Origin: Ilumatobacteraceae bacterium
GTDB taxonomy: Bacteria; Actinomycetota; Acidimicrobiia; Acidimicrobiales; Ilumatobacteraceae
NCBI GenBank assembly: GCA_009694565.1
Contig: SHUR01000006.1
Span: forward strand, 1-35,219
Length of the DNA stretch: 35,219 nt
Reading direction: 5' to 3'
Both the position numbers and the translations under genes were made by a program. Under the pieces are notes generated by a model that saw only the letters and a program-made list of their open reading frames with translations, ran no database searches and was not told the DNA's origin. How positions within the stretch are numbered: position 1 is the stretch's first letter; every line of letters starts with the position of its first letter. Below, one piece after another: positions 27,733-35,219 of the stretch.

Positions 27733-28745
27733 CCACAGGTGCGCTCATTGCTGAGATGGCTGCAGTTGGTCTTGATGTTCATGGTGATAGGGCCCTTGCC
27801 CCACTCACCACGTATGGAGTCGGCGGTAACGGCGCATGTGTTGTCAAGGTGTCGTCGTCAGAACAAGTAATCGCAGTTTCTGAGGTCTTGCGTCGTCATC
27901 CAGGAGTAGAAACTCTGGTGATGGGTCGCGGGAGCAATATTCTTATTGCAGACCAAGGTTTCGATGGCGTTGTCGTTGTAATGTCGCCGTCAAGTGGCGA
28001 AAATGCAGTCACCGTTGACGGTGACATTGTGGAAGCTGGTGGTGCAATGTTGATGCCAGTGTTGGCCCGTCGATCTGTCGGTGCTGGGCGTGGTGGTCTT
28101 GAATGGTGTGTCGGAATTCCTGGCACTGTTGGTGGCGCAGTCCGAATGAACGCGGGCGGTCATGGAGCCGATATGGCTTCTTCTGTGGTTGATGCCACAG
28201 TGTTATCTCTTGGTAGTGGACAACTCATGCGTGTGTCCGCAGAACAACTCGGTTTCTATTTTCGCGGTTCGGCATTGTCAAGCAATCATGTAGTGCTGAC
28301 GGTTCGAATGAGAACTGCAGTTCAAGAGGCAGCCAGCGGTACAGCCGAAATAAACGCAGTTGTCGGATGGCGGCGCGAGCATCAACCAGGCGGCCGCAAC
28401 GCCGGCTCGGTATTTGTCAATCCTGGTGCAGGTGATGAGAGTGCTGGTGCTCTGATTGATGCATCGGGGCTTCGTGGTTTCACAATTGGTGCGGTGAGTG
28501 TTTCAGAAAAGCATGCAAATTTTATTCAAGCGGGAGAAGGGTCGACTGCAGCTGATATTGCTGCGGTGATGGCACATGTGCAAAGTACTGTAGATCGCGT
28601 TCATGGCATTCGTATCTACAGCGAGGTGTGTCTAGTCGGATTCTCTGCAGACCTTATGACTCGTTTCTCCCATCCCTCTCACTCTTCTGCGCGGCACGTT
28701 GCAGCCAAAGAGCACTTGCAAAGTCTCCTTGGAGACAACGTATGA
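27729..28745 (+). CDS. murB: UDP-N-acetylenolpyruvoylglucosamine reductase
   Basis: 338 aa; LMGRGSNILIADQGFDGVVV, WCVGIPGTVGGAVRMNAGGHG, NAGSVFVNP. Confidence 0.94.
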   Translation: MTTGALIAEMAAVGLDVHGDRALAPLTTYGVGGNGACVVKVSSSEQVIAVSEVLRRHPGVETLVMGRGSNILIADQGFDGVVVVMSPSSGENAVTVDGDIVEAGGAMLMPVLARRSVGAGRGGLEWCVGIPGTVGGAVRMNAGGHGADMASSVVDATVLSLGSGQLMRVSAEQLGFYFRGSALSSNHVVLTVRMRTAVQEAASGTAEINAVVGWRREHQPGGRNAGSVFVNPGAGDESAGALIDASGLRGFTIGAVSVSEKHANFIQAGEGSTAADIAAVMAHVQSTVDRVHGIRIYSEVCLVGFSADLMTRFSHPSHSSARHVAAKEHLQSLLGDNV

Positions 28746-29875
28746 CAGATTCAGATAACACAAGTTCCAAAGATCGGCTAGAGGAAATCTCTGTCACCGA
28801 AGTGTCTGATCAAGTCCTACAAGAGTTGTCGGGTCTCTTTGGCAGTCGCGAATCCGAGATGGTGGTGGAACCAGATGGGATCATCGAACCAAGCGGGGCC
28901 TCTGTGACGGACATTGTTGGCTCTGCCAACGCTGTGCCTGAGAACGACACACCACGTAACTTTGATTTGCCAGATGCAGAGAACATAGTCATTATCGACC
29001 CAAGTGTTGAGGAGATTCTTCGGTTAGAACTAATTGATCCGTTACTCAATGGAATGGCTGAAGACACTGGCACTTTGGTGGTAATCGATGACGACCTAGA
29101 CCGAGTTGTCATTGTTGATGACGACAGGCCAGACCCAACCTTCGAAGAGAGACAACGACGTTCGCGACGACGTGAACGCTTGCAAAAGGTCAAGTGGTTG
29201 AAACTTGCTGGTGCGATTGCCGCATCTGTAGTTGTGGTGATTGCAGTTCTGGCCTCACCAATTTTTGCTATCCGGTCAGTGACCGTAGAAGGAAATGTCT
29301 ACACGTCCAAAGAGGTTCTTGTATCGGTGACAAAAACGTTGAAGGGTGCGTCAGTATTCACCGTGGATACCCACCGGGCACGCGAGTTGTTGCTCGCAGA
29401 TTCGTGGGTGTCTGACGTGCGGATCACCACCCGTTTCCCGGGCAAGGCACTTGTAGAAATCGCAGAAAGAGTGCCCATCGTTTGGTACGTCGGAGATGAT
29501 CAGAAGGCGCGCATCGTGGACGCACGAGGTCACGTCATCGCAGTACTTGCTGGTTGGCCGACAAAGTACCTGCGTGTAGCGGGTGTCGGTCCATCACTTG
29601 AGGCAGGCGCTGTGGCCGACGATGTCTACAGGGCTGCGGCGCAACTTGTGTTGGCATTGCCTGACGAACTTCGACCATTGGTGAAATCACTTGAGGTCAG
29701 TGGGGGTGGGGAGCTCGCAATGACTCTTGCAGGCGGGACCCTCGTTCGTTTCGGGCCACCCAATGACTTGCAGAGCAAATTGGTCGCAGTCGTTGTGCTC
29801 TTACGGCGTCAGAATCCATCGACCTTGGCAGTTATTGACGTTTCAACGGGTGAACCGACCGTCCAGGTCCGCTAA
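28742..29875 (+). CDS. ftsQ: Cell division protein FtsQ (POTRA domain) with long acidic N-terminus
   Basis: ATGA overlap with murB at 28742; one TM, then IRSVTVEGNVYTSKEVLVSVTKTLKGASVFTVDTHRARELLLADSWVSDVRITTRFPGKALVEIAER. Confidence 0.9.
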   Translation: MTDSDNTSSKDRLEEISVTEVSDQVLQELSGLFGSRESEMVVEPDGIIEPSGASVTDIVGSANAVPENDTPRNFDLPDAENIVIIDPSVEEILRLELIDPLLNGMAEDTGTLVVIDDDLDRVVIVDDDRPDPTFEERQRRSRRRERLQKVKWLKLAGAIAASVVVVIAVLASPIFAIRSVTVEGNVYTSKEVLVSVTKTLKGASVFTVDTHRARELLLADSWVSDVRITTRFPGKALVEIAERVPIVWYVGDDQKARIVDARGHVIAVLAGWPTKYLRVAGVGPSLEAGAVADDVYRAAAQLVLALPDELRPLVKSLEVSGGGELAMTLAGGTLVRFGPPNDLQSKLVAVVVLLRRQNPSTLAVIDVSTGEPTVQVR

Positions 29876-29938
29876 ACGATTGCCCGAAACGGGGATTGCC
29901 ACATATATCGCTCGTGATGTGGGAAACTTAAGAAACTC

Positions 29939-29963
29939 AGTCCTTACGGACTCCTTACTGGAG
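29939..29963 (+). promoter_or_regulatory. Candidate RNA hairpins upstream of ftsZ
   Basis: AGTCC-TTAC-GGACT (29939-29952) overlaps CTCC-TTACT-GGAG (29951-29963); the second pairs with the ftsZ Shine-Dalgarno GGAGG. Confidence 0.3.
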
Positions 29964-29974
29964 GTAAATGGTCG

Positions 29975-31078
29975 ATGGCCGGTGCACCACAGAATTATCT
30001 CGCCGTTATAAAGGTGATTGGTATTGGCGGAGGTGGCGTTAACGCTGTCAATCGCATGATCGATGCTGGTCTTCGAGGTGTTGAATTTGTCGCAATTAAC
30101 ACAGACGCGCAAGCCCTTCTTATGAGCGATGCTGATGTCAAACTTGATATCGGCCGCGACCTCACTCGTGGTCTTGGCGCAGGCTCCGATCCTGACGTTG
30201 GTCGCGCAGCAGCCGAAACGCATCGTGAGGAAATTGAAGAACTCATTAACGGTTCGGACATGGTTTTCATTACCGCAGGTGAAGGTGGGGGTACCGGAAC
30301 AGGTGCTGCTCCAGTTATCGCGGAAATTGCGAAGTCTCTCGGCGCTCTCACTATCGGTGTTGTAACTCGTCCGTTCCAATTCGAAGGTCGTCGTCGTGCT
30401 GTTCAGGCAGATAACGGAATTCAGCGTCTAAAGGAAAAAGTTGACACTTTGATTATTATTCCGAATGATCGACTTCTCACCGTTGCGAATGACAAAACAT
30501 CACTGGTCAATGCCTTCAAGATGGCAGATGAGATTTTATTGCAAGGTGTAGCAGGTATTACAAACCTCATTACGACTCCTGGCCTCATCAACACGGACTT
30601 CGCAGACGTCAAGATGATTCTCACTAGCGCAGGCTCTGCTCTGATGGGAATTGGTATCGCCAGTGGAGACAATCGTGCAGTTGTTGCAGCAAAAGATGCG
30701 ATTTCGAGCCCAATGCTCGAGGCAGCTATTGATGGTGCACGCGGCATTTTGCTTAATATCACTGGTCCATCCAGCATGGGTCTTTTCGAAGTGAACGCTG
30801 CAGCCGAAGTGGTTCACGGTGTTGCACATCAAGATGCAAACATTATTTTCGGAACTGTTATCGACGATGAAATGGGTGATGAAATTAAGGTCACTGTTAT
30901 TGCGGCAGGTTTCGAACGTTGGGATGCAGGTTCAAGTGGGTCATCCATTGGTACTCGCACATCTACTCGTCCAGCTGATGCGCGACCTTCCACGAGCAAC
31001 GTGCGTGACATTTTCTCTGACAGCGATCCGTTGTCAGACGATGACGATGATTTCGACGTTCCATCTTTCTTGAAATAG
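29975..31078 (+). CDS. ftsZ: Cell division protein FtsZ
   Basis: 367 aa; [42 protein letters not shown]-terminal peptide [11 protein letters not shown]. Confidence 0.97.
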   Translation: MAGAPQNYLAVIKVIGIGGGGVNAVNRMIDAGLRGVEFVAINTDAQALLMSDADVKLDIGRDLTRGLGAGSDPDVGRAAAETHREEIEELINGSDMVFITAGEGGGTGTGAAPVIAEIAKSLGALTIGVVTRPFQFEGRRRAVQADNGIQRLKEKVDTLIIIPNDRLLTVANDKTSLVNAFKMADEILLQGVAGITNLITTPGLINTDFADVKMILTSAGSALMGIGIASGDNRAVVAAKDAISSPMLEAAIDGARGILLNITGPSSMGLFEVNAAAEVVHGVAHQDANIIFGTVIDDEMGDEIKVTVIAAGFERWDAGSSGSSIGTRTSTRPADARPSTSNVRDIFSDSDPLSDDDDDFDVPSFLK

Positions 31079-31088
31079 AAGTTCACCC

Positions 31089-31742
31089 ATGATCGACGCC
31101 AACGCGGTGGCCGATCGCGTGGCACAGGTGCGCTCGGTTATCAGCAATGCTGGCGGGACCGATGTCTCGCTTGTTGCCGTCACAAAATCATTCGGAATCG
31201 ATGCTCTTCGCGCTGCATTAGCAGCTGAATGTGATGCAGTGGGTGAGAACTACGCCCAAGAGTTACTGGAAAAAACTGCAGAAGGTATGCCTCTGATTGA
31301 TGTCCACTTCATCGGAGCACTGCAGTCAAACAAAGTGCGGTCGCTCGCAGGGCACATTGCATTGTGGCAGTCCGTTGACAGGGAATCAGTTGTTGACGAA
31401 TTGGGACGCAGGGCTTCGGGTGCGTCTATTTTGATTCAGGTCGACACGACAGGGGAGCCCTCTAAAGGCGGGGTGACACCTGCTCAACTAGGAGCACTGA
31501 GATCGCGAGCTGAGTCTCGTGGTCTCATTGTGAAGGGGTTGATGACAATTGGTCCGACGGACGGGACACGGCAGGAATGTGAAAAATCCTTTGGTATGTT
31601 GCGCCATTTGGTCAATGAACAAGGCTTATCAGTCTGCTCCATGGGCATGTCGGCTGACTATCCAATTGCTGTTGCATGTGGTTCCACAATGGTCAGGGTT
31701 GGAAGTGGGCTTTTTGGTGACCGAGAACGTGTCACTCACTAG
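31089..31742 (+). CDS. YggS-family pyridoxal phosphate homeostasis protein
   Basis: 217 aa; SLVAVTKSF, GENYAQELLEK, VHFIGALQSNKVR, SMGMSADYPIAVACGSTMVRVGSGLFG. Confidence 0.93.
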   Translation: MIDANAVADRVAQVRSVISNAGGTDVSLVAVTKSFGIDALRAALAAECDAVGENYAQELLEKTAEGMPLIDVHFIGALQSNKVRSLAGHIALWQSVDRESVVDELGRRASGASILIQVDTTGEPSKGGVTPAQLGALRSRAESRGLIVKGLMTIGPTDGTRQECEKSFGMLRHLVNEQGLSVCSMGMSADYPIAVACGSTMVRVGSGLFGDRERVTH

Positions 31743-31779
31743 CCGTGTCCCACATCTGCTATTCGAAGTGCATTAGCCT

Positions 31780-32319
31780 ATGGATATGTCATTTTTCCGC
31801 CGTGCAATGGATTACCTCGGTCTGAGTGGGGAAGAAGCCTACGACGACTACGACATGTCGATGGAGTACGAACGTCCGCAACGTGCCGGACGCCCTGCAC
31901 CTGACCAAGGTCGTCGCTCTAATTTTGATCCTGAGTACTCGTCGGAAACGCAACGCCCAACTGCGCGGCCGATGCGTGTTGATGACACCGGAGCTGCGCG
32001 TCGTACTGATGATTCAGGTCTGCAGGTACGTCCAGTCGGCACGGCACGGACGTCTCCGACTGTACGAACAATCCCTTCTTCCGGAGAAACTGTTACGGTT
32101 CGCCCACGCAACTTCAATCAAGCGCAAGAAATTGCTGACCACTTCAAAGATGGTGTACCTGTCATTGTGAACCTTGAAGGTGCCGATCGGGAAATGTCTC
32201 GTCGTATTATCGACTTCGCAAGTGGCATGTGTTACGCACTCAGCGGCACAATGGAAAAAGTAGGCAGCGGTGTCTACTTGTTAAAGCCAGCTGTGAGTTT
32301 TGACTCACCTCGTTACTAA
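31780..32319 (+). CDS. sepF: Cell division protein SepF
   Basis: 179 aa; amphipathic N-terminus FFRRAMDYLGL; RPRNFNQAQEIADHFKDGVPVIVNLEGADREMSRRIIDFASGMCYALSGTMEKVGSGVYLLKP. Confidence 0.94.
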   Translation: MDMSFFRRAMDYLGLSGEEAYDDYDMSMEYERPQRAGRPAPDQGRRSNFDPEYSSETQRPTARPMRVDDTGAARRTDDSGLQVRPVGTARTSPTVRTIPSSGETVTVRPRNFNQAQEIADHFKDGVPVIVNLEGADREMSRRIIDFASGMCYALSGTMEKVGSGVYLLKPAVSFDSPRY

Positions 32320-32328
32320 GGATTCATT

Positions 32329-32571
32329 GTGGGAATTGTGTGCGCCATTGCAAATATCTATGTCTTAATTGTGATTGCTCGCACAATTTCGACATTCTTT
32401 CCTATCTCGCCAGGTAGTCCGTTTCTTCCGGTGGTCAACTTTCTCTACAAGGCCACAGAGCCAGTGTTTACTCCCATTCGTCGTGTACTTCCCACCATGG
32501 GGCCGTTTGATTTCACACCATTGGTGGTTCTCATCGGTGTTCAAGTCATCGCACGAATCCTTGGGTGCTGA
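32329..32571 (+). CDS. YggT-family membrane protein
   Basis: 80 aa; IARTISTFFPISPGSPFLPVVNFLYKATEPVFTPIRRVLPTMGPFDFTPLVVLIGVQVI. Confidence 0.92.
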   Translation: MGIVCAIANIYVLIVIARTISTFFPISPGSPFLPVVNFLYKATEPVFTPIRRVLPTMGPFDFTPLVVLIGVQVIARILGC

Positions 32572-32597
32572 GCCCCTTACGCCCCTAGCCTTACTGC

Positions 32598-35219
32598 GTG
32601 ACGTATCCAAAGGTTGACTCCCAGCCGAATTTTCCACATCTGGAAGAAGGCGTTTTGGCGCGTTGGGAACGTGATCGGACTTTCGCAAAGAGTCTTGCCG
32701 CACGACCTGTAGGCACAAACGGCGACAATGAATTCATCTTTTACGATGGTCCTCCCTTCGCAAACGGAATGCCTCACTACGGGCACCTGCTGACCGGCTT
32801 TGTGAAAGATGCTGTACCGCGTTATCAAACGATGCGTGGTCATCACGTTGATCGCCGTTTTGGTTGGGATTGCCATGGTCTCCCAGCAGAGGTAGAAGCC
32901 GAAAAAGAACTGGGCATCGCCGGGCATCCTGCGATCGCCGCATTCGGAATCGACAAGTTCAATGATGCGTGTCGCACAAGTGTGTTGCGATACACCGATG
33001 AATGGCAGCGTTACGTCACGCGACAGGCTCGTTGGGTTGATTTTGAAAATGACTACAAGACGCTTGACACCCCGTATATGGAAAGTGTCATGTGGGCTTT
33101 CAAGACACTTCATGACAAGGGTCTGATCTATGAAGGTTTTCGCGTGCTTGCCTATTGCTGGCGCTGCGAGACTCCGTTATCTAATACGGAAACCAGAATG
33201 GATGATGTGTATAAAGATCGTCAAGATCCGGCACTAACCGTTTCTTTCACGCTTGATTCAGGGGAAAAGATTCTTGCCTGGACCACGACTCCATGGACTT
33301 TGCCGTCCAACTTGGCGCTCGCTGTTGGCCCAGATATTGATTACGCCGTCCTCCAACATGCAGACGGCAATATCTACATTGTGGCTGATGCTCGCTTGGG
33401 CTCATATGAAAAAGAACTCGAGGGCGCAGAGGTACTGCGAAAAGTGAAGGGTCGCGACCTAGTTGGGCGTCGCTACATGCCACTGTTTCCGTTCTTTGTC
33501 GGAACTAATAACGCGTTCCAAATTCTGGGTGCCGACTTTGTGACCACTGAAGATGGAACGGGTGTTGTGCATATGGCGCCAGGGTTCGGTGAAGACGACC
33601 AAATTGAATGCAATGCAGCTGGTATTCCCACGTTGTGCCCCATGGACGAACATGGGTGCTACACCTCTGAGATCACACCATGGGTTGGTCGACATGTGTT
33701 TGAGGCCAACCCAGATATCGTGCGCACGCTGAAGGACATGGGTGTTGTTATTCGCCACGATTCATACAACCACTCGTATCCACATTGTTGGCGTTGTGCT
33801 GAGCCCCTCGTCTATCGTGCCATTTCTTCGTGGTTCGTAGAGGTCACAAAATTCCGTGATCGCATGGTCGAACTGAATGAACAAATTACGTGGTCGCCTG
33901 AGCACATTAAAGATGGTTCGTTCGGTAAGTGGATAGCCAATGCGCGTGACTGGGCAATCAGTCGTAATCGATTCTGGGGTTCACCCATTCCTGTTTGGAA
34001 GAGTGACGATCCAACGTATCCGCGCCTTGATGTGTACGGAAGCCTCGCCGATTTGTCTCGTGATTTCGGCGTGGAAGTAACAGATTTACACCGTCCAAAT
34101 ATTGACCACTTGGTACGACCAAACCCAGACGACCCAACCGGTCTGTCAATGATGCGTCGTGTTCCTGAAGTGCTTGACTGCTGGTTTGAGAGCGGCTCAA
34201 TGCCATTTGCTCAAGTTCACTATCCGTTCGAAAACAGGGAATGGTTCGACAATCACTATCCGGGCGACTTCATTGTTGAATACATCGGTCAAACGCGCGG
34301 ATGGTTCTACACATTGCACGTTCTAGCGACGGCACTTTTTGACCGGCCATCTTTCTTGTCGTGCATAAGTCACGGAATCGTTCTTGGTGACGATGGCGCA
34401 AAGATGTCAAAGAGTCTGCGTAATTATCCAGACCCAATGGCAGTGTTTGATTCTCACGGTGCCGATGCAATGCGTTGGTACCTGCTGTCGTCACCCATCT
34501 TGCGTGGTGGTGATTTCGCGGTCACTGAACAGGGCATGCGAGAAACCGTACGTCAAGTTCTGTTGCCGCTATGGAACTCGTATTACTTTCTTGCTCTGTA
34601 TGCGAATGCTGATGGCATTTCTGGTGTCGTTCGGACTGATTCGTCGAATGTGCTTGATCAATACGTGCTTGCCAAACTTGCTGACACAGTTGAATCGGTT
34701 ACGACGTCAATGGATGTGTACGACCTGTTCGCAGCGTGTCAAACAATCAGAAATTTTCTTGATGTTTTAACTAATTGGTACATCCGCAGAAGTCGTGACC
34801 GGTTTTGGGCTGGAGACCAAGACGCAATTGATACTTTGCATACCGTGCTTGATTATGTAGTGCGGATAGCTGCGCCGCTGCTTCCGCTCGTCACCGATGA
34901 AGTATTCCAGGGACTCCACGGAGCCGAGGAGGGAAGTGTCCACCTCACTGATTGGCCGTCCTCCGCAGAACTCCCACGCAATGCGGTGTTAGTCACGGCA
35001 ATGGATATGGTCCGCGATGTCTGCTCATCGGCGTTGTCAGTGCGTAAAGCACATGGTCGTCGAGTTCGGTTGCCGCTTACATCTCTCACTATTGCTGCAG
35101 CGAATGCTGCATCACTTGACGGTTTCCTCGACATTGTGCGCGACGAAGTAAATGTGCGCACCGTTGTGCTCACAGTGGATGTGGATTCAATTGCGTCGCA
35201 CGAATTGCAGGTTGTGCCG
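32598..35219 (+). CDS. ileS: Isoleucyl-tRNA synthetase, truncated by right window edge
   Basis: GTG at 32598 opens a frame uninterrupted to the window end (missed by the ORF track). [70 protein letters not shown]. Confidence 0.96.
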   Translation, partial: MTYPKVDSQPNFPHLEEGVLARWERDRTFAKSLAARPVGTNGDNEFIFYDGPPFANGMPHYGHLLTGFVKDAVPRYQTMRGHHVDRRFGWDCHGLPAEVEAEKELGIAGHPAIAAFGIDKFNDACRTSVLRYTDEWQRYVTRQARWVDFENDYKTLDTPYMESVMWAFKTLHDKGLIYEGFRVLAYCWRCETPLSNTETRMDDVYKDRQDPALTVSFTLDSGEKILAWTTTPWTLPSNLALAVGPDIDYAVLQHADGNIYIVADARLGSYEKELEGAEVLRKVKGRDLVGRRYMPLFPFFVGTNNAFQILGADFVTTEDGTGVVHMAPGFGEDDQIECNAAGIPTLCPMDEHGCYTSEITPWVGRHVFEANPDIVRTLKDMGVVIRHDSYNHSYPHCWRCAEPLVYRAISSWFVEVTKFRDRMVELNEQITWSPEHIKDGSFGKWIANARDWAISRNRFWGSPIPVWKSDDPTYPRLDVYGSLADLSRDFGVEVTDLHRPNIDHLVRPNPDDPTGLSMMRRVPEVLDCWFESGSMPFAQVHYPFENREWFDNHYPGDFIVEYIGQTRGWFYTLHVLATALFDRPSFLSCISHGIVLGDDGAKMSKSLRNYPDPMAVFDSHGADAMRWYLLSSPILRGGDFAVTEQGMRETVRQVLLPLWNSYYFLALYANADGISGVVRTDSSNVLDQYVLAKLADTVESVTTSMDVYDLFAACQTIRNFLDVLTNWYIRRSRDRFWAGDQDAIDTLHTVLDYVVRIAAPLLPLVTDEVFQGLHGAEEGSVHLTDWPSSAELPRNAVLVTAMDMVRDVCSSALSVRKAHGRRVRLPLTSLTIAAANAASLDGFLDIVRDEVNVRTVVLTVDVDSIASHELQVVP

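Noticed and set aside
1-35219. CRISPR arrays, tRNA/rRNA genes, transposases, integrases, toxin-antitoxin pairs or phage genes
   Set aside because: None recognised on inspection of either strand; a tRNAscan/CRISPR finder run would be needed to exclude them formally.

Overview
The window is an actinobacterial chromosome segment, probably Acidimicrobiia/Ilumatobacter-like (my inference). Its core is a nearly complete division and cell-wall (dcw) cluster: mraZ-rsmH-ftsL-ftsI-murE-mraY-murD-ftsW-murG-murC-murB-ftsQ-ftsZ-yggS-sepF-yggT, followed by ileS, which runs off the right edge. Upstream lie a minus-strand operon (glpD / alkyl-DHAP-synthase-like flavoprotein / FGGY kinase, the last cut by the left edge), a whiB-family gene, trpD, a small Cys-rich protein, queG, a PimB-like glycosyltransferase, a membrane protein, an SRPBCC protein, a ROK glucokinase, glpK, an inositol-monophosphatase family gene, dinB, DUF3040, an HNH endonuclease and a lipoate ligase-like gene. 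I see no phage, transposon, CRISPR or classical defence island. The most interesting signals are regulatory or remnant sequences outside the ORF track: (i) five TGG-initial MraZ-type boxes at exact 10-bp spacing, overlapping a TTGACA-N17-TACTCT promoter before mraZ; (ii) a structured mraZ-rsmH intergenic region that may be an actinobacterial mraW RNA motif; (iii) two GACAC (WhiA-type) boxes abutting a -10 element upstream of whiB; (iv) a roughly 58-aa ORF resembling only the C-terminus of DUF3501; (v) overlapping candidate hairpins over the ftsZ Shine-Dalgarno; (vi) absence of murF, divIVA and pgeF from the dcw cluster. All family calls come from reading the translated sequence; no database search was run.
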